Positions 9,697 to 16,537 of a stretch of 64,000 nucleotides of DNA are shown piece after piece. Numbering within the stretch: the stretch's first letter is position 1; every line of letters begins with the position of its first letter. This DNA is from Sphaerisporangium perillae (GTDB taxonomy: Bacteria > Actinomycetota > Actinomycetes > Streptosporangiales > Streptosporangiaceae), in contig NZ_JALLPO010000010.1 of the NCBI RefSeq assembly GCF_023276435.1, forward strand, positions 27,504 to 91,503, written 5' to 3'. Under the pieces are notes generated by a model, which made no database searches, was not told the DNA's origin, and was given only the letters and a program-made list of their open reading frames with translations. Made by a program: the position numbers and the translations under genes.

Positions 9697-10506
9697 CTAG
9701 AGCATCAGGTGGGAGGTGCCTATGGGGTGGGCGCCGGGGGCGTGTTGGCAGATGGCGAAGTCGGCGCCGAAGGGGTCGGCGACCACGGCGATCGGGCCGT
9801 GTGGTGACTCGTGCTCCGAGACGAGCACCGAGCCGCCTCCGCGCACGACGCGGTCGAGTGCCGCGGCGCAGTCGGTCACCCTGAGGTAGAGCTGCCAGTG
9901 CGGGGAGAGCCCTTCCGCCTCGTAGGGGACCCGCAGCCGCCCGCAGACCGGCTGGTCGCGGATCACCCACACGACGTAGTCGAAGTCGATGCCGTCGCCG
10001 ATCTGCACCTGCTGGTACCCGAACAGCGCCCGGTAGAACTGGTCCGTCCCGCGGGCGTTCCTGGCGTTGACCTCGTTCCAGCACATCGCGCCGATGTCCC
10101 CGTACAGGCGGGAACCGTAGTGGGTTCCCGCCTGCCACAGCCCGAACAGCGTCCCTTCGGGATCGGCGGCCACGGCGAACCGCCCCTGGTCGGGCATGGT
10201 GGTCGGCAGGATGACCAGCTTGCCCTCGTTGGCCTCGACCCGCACGGCCGAGGCCTCGACGTCGGAGGTGGCGAAGTAGGTGTTCCACGCCGGCTCGATG
10301 GACTCCAGACCGACCGCGGGAGGGGTGATGGCCGCGACCGCCATGCCGTCCACGAGGCACATCGTGTAGTGCCAGTACCGGGGCCCGAGATCCTGGCAGG
10401 TCCAGCCGAAGACGTCTCGGTAGAAGCGGACGGCGCCCGGGACATCTTGAGTGGTCAGCTCGGGCCAGCAGGGTGCCCCATCAGGGTAGCGACCACGTTC
10501 CGACAT
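9697..10506 (-). CDS. Two-domain VOC (glyoxalase-fold) protein, Cfp30B-like
   Basis: A 269-residue protein of two tandem vicinal-oxygen-chelate domains (about residues 8-125 and 140-260), as in the mycobacterial antigen Cfp30B and actinobacterial 'hydroxylase' annotations. Visible landmarks are PCWPELTTQDVPGAVRFYRD at the start of domain 1 and FAVAADPEGTLFGLWQ at its end, and MCWNEVNARNARGTDQFYRA and VVADPFGADFAICQ for domain 2. No substrate is known for this subgroup. The ATG at 10506 is chosen, with a G-rich ribosome site upstream; the upstream extension to 10608 is low in conservation-like features. Two decayed copies of its C-terminus lie immediately downstream. Confidence 0.85.
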   Translation of the reverse strand: MSERGRYPDGAPCWPELTTQDVPGAVRFYRDVFGWTCQDLGPRYWHYTMCLVDGMAVAAITPPAVGLESIEPAWNTYFATSDVEASAVRVEANEGKLVILPTTMPDQGRFAVAADPEGTLFGLWQAGTHYGSRLYGDIGAMCWNEVNARNARGTDQFYRALFGYQQVQIGDGIDFDYVVWVIRDQPVCGRLRVPYEAEGLSPHWQLYLRVTDCAAALDRVVRGGGSVLVSEHESPHGPIAVVADPFGADFAICQHAPGAHPIGTSHLML

Positions 10507-10536
10507 CACAGACCCCCCACCAACGCTGCGATCCCC

Positions 10537-10619
10537 TATATGGGCATACTTCCACCAGCATGCGCTCCCCGCCCCGGCGGACCCCCAAGCTTGCCGATAT
10601 CTGGACATATGCCTCTATA
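10537..10619. promoter_or_regulatory. Imperfect 17-bp inverted repeat upstream of VOC gene
   Basis: TATATGGGCATACTTCC (10537-10553) matches the reverse complement of 10603-10619 at 13 of 17 positions. The arms are unusually A/T-rich for this genome and lie in the 134-bp gap between the VOC start and the SPFH stop, so they may be paired binding sites or a promoter with a looping repressor. No regulator is identified. Confidence 0.4.
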
Positions 10620-10640
10620 ACGCCGGGGGGTTGTGCGGGA

Positions 10641-11591
10641 TCAGCGTGACTGCGGAGTGATGTTGATCGCCCCACCCTGCGGCACCGGCACGACCTGGAC
10701 CCTGCCGTCCTGGATGGCCTTCCAGAGGATCGCCCCCTGCGGCCCGAGCACCTTCACCAGGTCCTTGATGGACTCGAGCTCGGTCTTGACCTTGGTGTTG
10801 ATCTGCTGCTGCGCGAGGTTCTGCTGCTTGGCGGCCTGCTCGGCGGCGAGCGCGTCGATCAGGGACTGCGGCGGCTCGGGCTTCTGGATGGTCAGCGCCA
10901 CATCGCCGCACTCACCGGTGCCGCCGTAGTTGGGCTGGCAGAAGTAGTCCTCACCGGCCGTCTCCTTGATGAACTGCCGGGCGAGCTGGCCGACCCGCTG
11001 CTCCCACTGCTGCTTGGCGTTCGGGTCGTTGAACAGCTTCTTCCACTCGAACTCCTGCGAGGCCGCGTCCATCGCCCGGTCCAGCGGCTGCTTGAAGTAG
11101 AAGTTGAGCATCCGGCGCCAGCCGGTGGACTCCCCGCCGTCGAAATACGCCCCGTACTTCAGCCCGATCTTCTCGTGGAACCGGCGGAGGGTCTCGCAGG
11201 AGGTGTTGAGCGTGAACGTCGCCGACCCCGCGACCTGCAGCTCGACGTTGTCCTTGGAGACGATGCTGATCGGCTTGGACTCGGAGTCCTCGGTGCCGGA
11301 GAAGTCGAACGTGCGCTGGCCGAAGGGATAGGAGTAGGAGGTGTCGCCCGGGCCGAGGAACGTCGCCCCGCTCGAGGGACTGATGCACTTGGTGAACTTG
11401 ATCGCCTCGAAGGGGCCGCCGGCGTAGTGCAGCCTGACCTCGTCGGGCGCCGTGCTGACCTTCGTGCAGCCGGTCGCGAGGAAGCCGAGGACCACGATGG
11501 CGATGACGGCGAGCAGCACGCCTCTGAGCAGAAGCCGCCCGCCCCGCCTCCCGCCCTGTGCCTGGTCACCGGTGCTCTTGCGTGCGCTCAT
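10641..11591 (-). CDS. SPFH/band 7 domain lipoprotein-like protein
   Basis: A 316-residue protein with an N-terminal membrane segment (about residues 20-40, RGVLLAVIAIVVLGFLATGC) that ends in a lipobox-like LATGC. An SPFH/band-7 like region follows (about 45-215) and an Ala/Gln-rich helical stretch near 240-270 (IDALAAEQAAKQQNLAQQQ), the usual coiled region of SPFH proteins. Family members build membrane scaffolds, but the role of this actinobacterial type is not known. The ATG at 11591 is preferred over 11597 because AAAGGCGG lies 6 nt before it. A Cys at the end of the membrane helix would make it a lipoprotein facing outward, unusual for an SPFH protein. Confidence 0.78.
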   Translation of the reverse strand: MSARKSTGDQAQGGRRGGRLLLRGVLLAVIAIVVLGFLATGCTKVSTAPDEVRLHYAGGPFEAIKFTKCISPSSGATFLGPGDTSYSYPFGQRTFDFSGTEDSESKPISIVSKDNVELQVAGSATFTLNTSCETLRRFHEKIGLKYGAYFDGGESTGWRRMLNFYFKQPLDRAMDAASQEFEWKKLFNDPNAKQQWEQRVGQLARQFIKETAGEDYFCQPNYGGTGECGDVALTIQKPEPPQSLIDALAAEQAAKQQNLAQQQINTKVKTELESIKDLVKVLGPQGAILWKAIQDGRVQVVPVPQGGAINITPQSR

Positions 11592-11673
11592 CGCCATCCG
11601 CCTTTACTCGCGCTTTACGGTCGGCCGATCCTAGAGCACACCGCACCATGATCAAGGCCCGTCCGGCGACTCC

Positions 11674-11753
11674 TGTGGACAGAGCTCCCGAGCCGCCCCA
11701 GGCCTGTGGACAGAGAGCGCCCCCTGACCTGTGGACGCAGACCCTGTGGATGG
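11674..11753 (-). repeat. Cluster of four DnaA-box-like repeats
   Basis: Four same-orientation copies of CCTGTGGA occur here (9-mers at 11674-11682, 11705-11713, 11730-11738 and 11745-11753). The first two read CTGTCCACA on the minus strand, which fits the actinobacterial DnaA-box pattern (TTGTCCACA and close variants); the other two are GCGTCCACA and CCATCCACA. They lie in the 167-bp gap upstream of the SPFH gene. dnaA and dnaN are not in this window, so this is not the replication origin itself. Confidence 0.55.
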
Positions 11754-11758
11754 CCAGG

Positions 11759-12256
11759 TCAGTCGTTCCTGACCGTGGAGACGGGGCGGCCGCCGGAACA
11801 CCGGATCTCGATCTCGGTCCTGGCGTCGTCCCCCTCAAACCTCACCCGCACCTTGTCGCGGGGCCCCCGCTCCACGTCCTTCACCTCGTACCCCTGGGCG
11901 GGCGTCCAGGACTGCAGGGTGACCAGCCCGCCGTCGCAGCGGGCCACCACCACTCCCCCGCGCGCCGGGATGACCTTGCTGCCTCCCGAGCCGGCACCGG
12001 TCCCGCCGGACGGGGCCGCCGTGGCGGAAGGGGACCGCGAGGGGGACGCCAGGGAGGACGGTGAGGTGGAGGCCGAAGGTCCCGGGAACGGGGACGCGGC
12101 GGCCAGGGCCCGCCGCACCTCGGCGGGCGAGAGCGCGCGGGTCGCCGAGCCGGTGACCACGTCTCCGAGGAAGGTGGTCACGACGACGCCGGCCCCGGTG
12201 GCCACGAGCGCGGCGACCAGCCAGCCGGACACGACCAGAAGCGGGCGCCGGTTCAT
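11759..12256 (-). CDS. Membrane-anchored protein of unknown function
   Basis: A 165-residue protein that I do not recognise. It starts with a hydrophobic anchor or signal (about residues 7-32), followed by a Ser/Pro/Ala-rich linker (about 55-90) and a compact C-terminal domain of about 70 residues (GGVVVARCDGGLVTLQSWTP onward, two cysteines that could form a disulfide). The single anchor, disordered linker and small beta-rich domain suggest an extracytoplasmic sensor or ligand-binding piece. It is divergent from a response regulator gene and shares an inverted-repeat-rich promoter region with it, so it may belong to the same regulon. Confidence 0.75.
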   Translation of the reverse strand: MNRRPLLVVSGWLVAALVATGAGVVVTTFLGDVVTGSATRALSPAEVRRALAAASPFPGPSASTSPSSLASPSRSPSATAAPSGGTGAGSGGSKVIPARGGVVVARCDGGLVTLQSWTPAQGYEVKDVERGPRDKVRVRFEGDDARTEIEIRCSGGRPVSTVRND

Positions 12257-12287
12257 GCGCTGATCCTCTCTGGCCGGACCCTAAAAC

Positions 12288-12345
12288 GGGGTTAAGGGCA
12301 AGATAACGGGCTTATGCCGATGTCTCGCGACCCGTTACCCTAACC
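12288..12345. promoter_or_regulatory. Nested inverted repeats in the divergent promoter
   Basis: TAACGGG (12304-12310) pairs with CCCGTTA (12331-12337), and GGGTTAAGGG (12289-12298) pairs imperfectly with CCCTAACC (12338-12345). The element lies between two divergent starts. GTTAAGGG (12291-12298) recurs as its complement at 14332-14339 upstream of the PepSY gene. The likely binder is the adjacent response regulator. Confidence 0.5.
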
Positions 12346-12349
12346 GCAC

Positions 12350-13030
12350 ATGGCCAATGTCCTGCTCGTCGAGGATGACGCGACGATCCGCACCGCTCTC
12401 ATGCGAGGACTGCGTGACCGCGGTCACGCCGTCTCCTCCGCCCCCACCGCGCTGGAAGGGCTGCGCCTGGCCGTCGCCGAGCGCCCCGACCTGGTCGTCC
12501 TCGACCTCGGCCTGCCCGACCTGGACGGCACCGAGATGCTGCGGATGCTCAGGGCCGTCAGCCGCGTCCCGGTGATCGTCGCCACCGCGCGGGACGGCGA
12601 CACCGAGATGGTGCGCCTGCTGGACGCCGGGGCCGACGACTACGTGGTCAAGCCCTTCAGCGCCGCCCAGCTGGACGCGCGCGTCCGCGCCGTGCTGCGC
12701 CGCACCGCCGACAGCCGCACCGACTCCTCGGTGACCGTGGGCCACCTGCGCCTCGACCCGCGCAGCCGCGAGGCCGTCCTCGGCGGGGCGCCGCTGGACC
12801 TCACGCCACGCGAGTTCGACCTGCTGCACTACCTGGCCGTCCGCTCCGGCGAGGTGGTGACGAAACGCGAGCTGCTCACCGAGGTGTGGCAGGTTCCCTA
12901 CGGCGGAGCCGACAAGACCGTCGACGTCCACCTGTCGTGGCTGCGGCGCAAGCTGGGAGAGACCGCCCAGGAGCCGCGTTACCTGCAGACCGTGCGCGGC
13001 GTCGGCGTCAAGCTGGTCGAACCGTCATGA
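12350..13030 (+). CDS. OmpR-family response regulator
   Basis: A 226-residue two-component regulator. The receiver domain (residues 1-115) has the acidic pair ED at 8-9, the phosphoacceptor Asp52 in VVLDLGLPD, a Thr/Ser in ATARD and Lys in VVKPF. The C-terminal OmpR/PhoB winged helix (about 128-222) includes TPREFDLLHYLA and the recognition-helix region TVDVHLSWLRRKLGE. No purine-rich ribosome site precedes the ATG, so the mRNA may be leaderless. The stop overlaps the kinase start (ATGA), so both are translated together. Likely targets are its own promoter region and the PepSY gene downstream. Confidence 0.93.
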   Translation: MANVLLVEDDATIRTALMRGLRDRGHAVSSAPTALEGLRLAVAERPDLVVLDLGLPDLDGTEMLRMLRAVSRVPVIVATARDGDTEMVRLLDAGADDYVVKPFSAAQLDARVRAVLRRTADSRTDSSVTVGHLRLDPRSREAVLGGAPLDLTPREFDLLHYLAVRSGEVVTKRELLTEVWQVPYGGADKTVDVHLSWLRRKLGETAQEPRYLQTVRGVGVKLVEPS

Positions 13031-14307
13031 GGCGCTGGCTCGCGCTGCTCGTGGCGGCCACCACCTCGCTGGTGCTGATCGCCCTGCTCGTGCCGCTGGG
13101 GTTGCTGGTCCGGGCGCTGGCGGAGAGCAGCGCGGTCACCCAGGCCACGGCCGAGGCGCAGTCGGTCGCCGCGTCCGTCGGCACCGCCGACGCCGCCGGG
13201 CTCGCGCTGACGGCCGAGCGCACCTCCGCGTCGAGCGGCCACGCGATCACCGTGTTCCTCCCCGGCGGGGAACTCGTCGGGGCCACCGCTCCCCGATCAC
13301 CGGCGGTGCGGCTGGCCGCGCGCGGGCAGAGCCTCACGGCCGAGACGCCGTCCGGGCTGGAGGTCCTGGTCGCGGTGCAGGGCCTTCCCGGCGGCACGGC
13401 CGTGGTCCGCGTGTTCCTCGGCGAGGACGACCTGCGCCACGGGGTGCGCGAGGTATGGCTCGGGATGCTGCTCCTAGGGCTCGCGCTGATCGGGGTGGGC
13501 ATCCTCGTCGCCGACCGCCTGGCTCTGGCGCTGACCCGGCCGATGAGCGAGCTGGCCCGCGTGTCGCACCGGCTCGCCGCCGGGGACCTGGCCGCGCGGA
13601 CCACGCCGGGCGGCCCCGCCGAGATACGCGACGTGGGCCTCGCCCTGGACCATCTCGCGGGGCGGATCAGCGACCTGCTGGCCGAGGAGCGTGAGACGGC
13701 GGCCGACATCTCCCACCGGCTGCGCACGCCGCTGACCGGGCTGCGGCTGGAGGCCGAGTCGCTGGCCGACCCGGAGGAGGCCGCGCGGCTCGGCGGCCGC
13801 GTCGACGCGCTCGAACGCGCGGTGACCTCGGTGATCACGGACGTGCGCCGCCGGTCGCGCGAGCAGGCGAGCTGCGACGCGGCGGAGGTCGTGGCCGAGC
13901 GCGTGCGGTTCTGGTCGGTCCTCGCCGAGGACCAGGGCCGGCCGGTGGAGGTCGGCGTCCCGCCGGGACCGCTCAGCGTGGCCGTCAGCGCCGCCGAGCT
14001 GTCGGCCTGCGTCGACGCGCTGCTGGGCAACGTCTTCGCCCACACCCCCGAGGGCGCCGCCTTCTCCGTACGGCTGACGCCCGCGGCCGGCGGCGCACGA
14101 CTGGAGATCGCCGACTCAGGACCGGGCTTCGGGCTCCGCCCGGGGCCTGGGCATCCCCTCGAACGGGGCAGGAGCGGCGCGGGCTCGACCGGGCTCGGCC
14201 TGGACATCGCCCGGCGGACCGCGGAGAGCTCGGGTGGCGCCCTGCTGCTGGACACGGCCCCGGGCGGCGGCGCCAAGATCGTGCTGGATCTCGGCCGGCC
14301 CAGGTGA
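13027..14307 (+). CDS. Sensor histidine kinase
   Basis: A 426-residue membrane kinase, partner of the preceding regulator. It has one membrane helix at residues 4-30, an extracytoplasmic sensor segment (about 31-143), a second helix (about 144-165), a HAMP domain (to about 217), then the dimerisation box with His230 in ADISHRLRTPLTGLRLEAES and a HATPase domain with the N-box near CVDALLGNVFAH, the G1 box DSGPGFG and the G2 region GSTGLGLDIARR. Signal unknown. The short extracytoplasmic domain and the PepSY protein encoded next suggest that the secreted protein may modulate the sensor; this is inference. Confidence 0.92.
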   Translation: MRRWLALLVAATTSLVLIALLVPLGLLVRALAESSAVTQATAEAQSVAASVGTADAAGLALTAERTSASSGHAITVFLPGGELVGATAPRSPAVRLAARGQSLTAETPSGLEVLVAVQGLPGGTAVVRVFLGEDDLRHGVREVWLGMLLLGLALIGVGILVADRLALALTRPMSELARVSHRLAAGDLAARTTPGGPAEIRDVGLALDHLAGRISDLLAEERETAADISHRLRTPLTGLRLEAESLADPEEAARLGGRVDALERAVTSVITDVRRRSREQASCDAAEVVAERVRFWSVLAEDQGRPVEVGVPPGPLSVAVSAAELSACVDALLGNVFAHTPEGAAFSVRLTPAAGGARLEIADSGPGFGLRPGPGHPLERGRSGAGSTGLGLDIARRTAESSGGALLLDTAPGGGAKIVLDLGRPR

Positions 14308-14330
14308 CCGCGCCTCGGCGATCTTAGGAA

Positions 14331-14340
14331 CCCCTTAACG
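14331..14340. promoter_or_regulatory. Putative response-regulator half site before PepSY gene
   Basis: CCCCTTAACG contains the complement of GTTAAGGG found at 12291-12298 in the promoter of the response regulator gene. CTTAGGAA lies just before it. The shared 8-mer in two promoters of one locus suggests a common binding site for the adjacent response regulator. Confidence 0.35.
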
Positions 14341-14384
14341 TCGCCGCAGCGCGCGCTTAGCGGGGCCACGGCGAATCTTGACCC

Positions 14385-14789
14385 ATGACGAACACAAAGC
14401 GCATCAGCAAGACGGCCCGGCTCACCATCGCGGGCGCCGGGATCGTCGCCGTCCTCGCCACCGGCACCGTGGCCGCGTCGGCCTCGGCGGCGCTCCAGAG
14501 CACGGCGTCGACGACCTCCACCACGTCCACGACGTCCGGCCTCCCCCTGGCCTCCACGGCGACCACGGGCTCCTCGGCCACGTCCGCCACGAGCATCACC
14601 TACGGCCAGGCGATCAGGATCGCCAAGAAGCGCGTCCCCGGCGCCCGGGTCACCGAGGTCGAGCGCGAGTGGGAGCACGGCGTACGCGTCTGGAAGGTCG
14701 AGCTGCGCAAGCACGGCGCCGAGTACCGCGTCTACATCTCGGTGCGGACCGGCAAGATCGTGAAGTTCCGCCAGAAGCACGACGACTGA
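14385..14789 (+). CDS. Secreted PepSY domain protein
   Basis: A 134-residue exported protein. A signal peptide spans about residues 1-36 (cleavage near ASASA), followed by a Ser/Thr-rich linker with repeated STTST (about 38-68), and one PepSY domain (about 69-130: SITYGQAIRIAKKRVPGARV through VYISVRTGKIVKF). PepSY domains bind or inhibit extracytoplasmic proteases and occur beside two-component systems. It is transcribed in the same direction as the kinase after 77 nt, with its own promoter-like region, and is followed by a strong hairpin. Confidence 0.85.
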   Translation: MTNTKRISKTARLTIAGAGIVAVLATGTVAASASAALQSTASTTSTTSTTSGLPLASTATTGSSATSATSITYGQAIRIAKKRVPGARVTEVEREWEHGVRVWKVELRKHGAEYRVYISVRTGKIVKFRQKHDD

Positions 14790-14799
14790 CAGTGGTGGT

Positions 14800-14827
14800 C
14801 CGGGTCCCGGCGACGGCCGGGACCCGG
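14800..14827. terminator. Perfect 12-bp hairpin after PepSY gene
   Basis: CCGGGTCCCGGC (14800-14811) and GCCGGGACCCGG (14816-14827) pair perfectly around a GACG loop, 10 nt after the PepSY stop. No T-tract follows, as is usual for actinobacterial terminators. Confidence 0.8.
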
Positions 14828-14882
14828 CGGCCCCCTACGGCGCGGGGACCGGCACCGCCTGCGGGAATGGCCCGCCTATCGA

Positions 14883-14909
14883 CGGCCCGTCCGGGGAACC
14901 GGCGGGCCG
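14883..14909. terminator. Hairpin after the HNH nuclease gene
   Basis: CGGCCCG (14883-14889) pairs with CGGGCCG (14903-14909), with an inner CCGG/CCGG stem and a GGAA loop. It lies 1-2 nt beyond the stop of the minus-strand HNH gene and faces the PepSY terminator, so the two genes are insulated. Confidence 0.65.
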
Positions 14910-14910
14910 C

Positions 14911-15681
14911 TCATTCGCACTGGGTGAGCATGGCCGTCTTGTCGGCGGTCGTGACCGGCAGGTCGTACTTCAGGGAGACCTGGGCGAAGCGCACGGCGTA
15001 GGAGCAGCGGATGCCCTTGGACGGGGGCAGCCAGGTCGCGGGCCCGGAGTCGCCCTTGGAGGAGTTGGCCGAGCCGTCGACCGGCATGAGGTTCAGCGGG
15101 TCGTTGGCGATCTGGACCCGCTTGGCCTTGCTCCACCGGGACGCGCCCATCTGCCAGTCGTAGGAGAGCGGCATGACATGGTCGATCTGGACCTCGGAGG
15201 CGTCCTGCTTGCGCCAGTCGATGGTCTTGGCCGTGTAGGGATCGTGCAGGGTCATCGACACCAGGACGCATTTGGAGCCGGAACGGTACTTCAGGTCCTC
15301 GCCGTCACGCGCGAGGATGTCGTTCCTGGTGTCACAGCCGTTGTGCGCGAACGGGATTTCCTCGGCGTTGTCGGCCCACGCGTACCCGAACTCGTCCCGG
15401 TCGTAGCCGGTCTTCGGGCCGCGTCCCTTGGTCTGCACCTTCTCGATGATCTTGACCGCCGCGGCGCGATCTTTGGCCGACTTGATCGCGGCCAGGCCCC
15501 GCTCGGTGCCCTTCGGATTGTCCAGCGGGCTGACGCCGGTGGAACCGCCGCCACCCCCGTCCGACGCGGTGTCGCCGCCGGCGCCGATGTCCTTGGCCTC
15601 GATGGGGCCGCACCCCGCCAGCACGACGGCCGTCATCATCCCGGCCGCGATCGCACGAGATTTACGCAGGCGCACTGCCAC
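14911..15681 (-). CDS. Secreted HNH nuclease, lipoprotein (GmrSD/DUF1524-like)
   Basis: A 256-residue predicted exported nuclease. The N-terminus is a lipoprotein signal (VVLAGCG, Cys24) followed by a Gly/Ser linker. The C-terminal half holds an HNH fold: EVQIDHVMPLS (Asp167, His168), NDPLNL (Asn197) and NSSKGD (Asn206, Lys209), as in DUF1524/GmrSD C-terminal-like domains of many actinobacterial secreted proteins. It probably cuts extracellular DNA for nutrient recovery, but this is inferred. The GTG at 15681 (alternative GTG at 15675) follows a GGGGGTG ribosome site. Its promoter region contains a perfect 12-bp palindrome and is A/T-rich. Confidence 0.87.
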   Translation of the reverse strand: MAVRLRKSRAIAAGMMTAVVLAGCGPIEAKDIGAGGDTASDGGGGGSTGVSPLDNPKGTERGLAAIKSAKDRAAAVKIIEKVQTKGRGPKTGYDRDEFGYAWADNAEEIPFAHNGCDTRNDILARDGEDLKYRSGSKCVLVSMTLHDPYTAKTIDWRKQDASEVQIDHVMPLSYDWQMGASRWSKAKRVQIANDPLNLMPVDGSANSSKGDSGPATWLPPSKGIRCSYAVRFAQVSLKYDLPVTTADKTAMLTQCE

Positions 15682-15701
15682 CCCCAGGTAAAAGAAAAGT
15701 A

Positions 15702-15713
15702 ATACCTAGGTAT
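15702..15713. promoter_or_regulatory. Perfect 12-bp palindrome in HNH gene promoter
   Basis: ATACCTAGGTAT is a perfect palindrome 20 nt upstream of the HNH start, where a core promoter or operator would lie. Its A/T-rich sequence stands out from the local composition. The cognate regulator is unknown. Confidence 0.45.
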
Positions 15714-15769
15714 AGCAACTACCCCAGAAAGCTGCGATTACGGCATAGACCAAAGATCGCCCATTAAGG

Positions 15770-16528
15770 TCACGAGGTGAGGAATCCGCCGTCCACCGGC
15801 AGGACCGCCCCCGTGACGTAGGAGCCGGCGTCGGAGGCGAGGAAGACGGCGGCGGCGACCAGCTCCATGGGATCACCGGCCCGCGCCATGAGCACGCGCT
15901 GATCCAGCTGCCGTTCGAGGTAGCCGGGCTGGTAGCTCTCGGTCATCTCCGACTCGAAGAAGCCCGGCTCCAGGCAGTTCACCCGGATGCCGCGCCGCCC
16001 GGTCCACTGCTGCGCCAGATCGCGGGTGAGGCCGATGAGGCCCGCCTTGGACGCGCTGTAGGCGGCCTGGGGCAGGCCCGCGGTGGTCTCCCCCAGCACG
16101 CTGCCGATGTTCACGATCGACGACCCGGGACGCATGACCTTCGCGCACGCCTGGGCCATCCAGTACGCGCCGTTCAGGTTGATGTCGATGACCTGCCGGA
16201 ACTCCTCGGGCGTCTCCCGGAGCGCCGGGACCGCGGTGCCGACGCCGGCGTTGTTGATCAGGATGTCGACGCCCCCGAGCCCGTCGACCGCCGCCTCGAC
16301 CAGGGCCTGGCAGTCCTCCGGCCGGGTGACGTCGGTGGCGACCGCGACACAACGGCGCCCGGTCTTCTCGACCAGACGCCGCGTCTCCGCGAGCTTGTCC
16401 TCACGACGGGCGCCGATCGCGATGTCGGCGCCCGCCTCCGCCAGCCCGCGGGCGAAGGCCACGCCCAGCCCCGAGGAGGCCCCGGTGACGATCGCGACCT
16501 TGCCGTCGAGCTTGAACCGATCGAGCAT
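15770..16528 (-). CDS. SDR family oxidoreductase
   Basis: A 252-residue classical short-chain dehydrogenase/reductase. It shows the cofactor loop TGASSGLG (residues 15-22), NNAG (92-95) and the catalytic Ser143 and Tyr157-x3-Lys161 in YSASK. The Arg at the end of the second strand (GARRE, residues 39-43) suggests NADP(H) preference. Substrate unknown; gluconate 5-dehydrogenase-like or 3-oxoacyl reductase-like enzymes look similar. The ATG at 16528 lies 9 nt after the stop of the helical-repeat gene, so the two form an operon; AAGGCG overlapping that stop can serve as ribosome site. Confidence 0.88.
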   Translation of the reverse strand: MLDRFKLDGKVAIVTGASSGLGVAFARGLAEAGADIAIGARREDKLAETRRLVEKTGRRCVAVATDVTRPEDCQALVEAAVDGLGGVDILINNAGVGTAVPALRETPEEFRQVIDINLNGAYWMAQACAKVMRPGSSIVNIGSVLGETTAGLPQAAYSASKAGLIGLTRDLAQQWTGRRGIRVNCLEPGFFESEMTESYQPGYLERQLDQRVLMARAGDPMELVAAAVFLASDAGSYVTGAVLPVDGGFLTS

Positions 16529-16537
16529 CACGACGCC

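Noticed and set aside
11674-11753. Chromosomal replication origin
   Set aside because: Only four weak boxes, no dnaA/dnaN/gyrB neighbourhood and no A/T-rich unwinding element.
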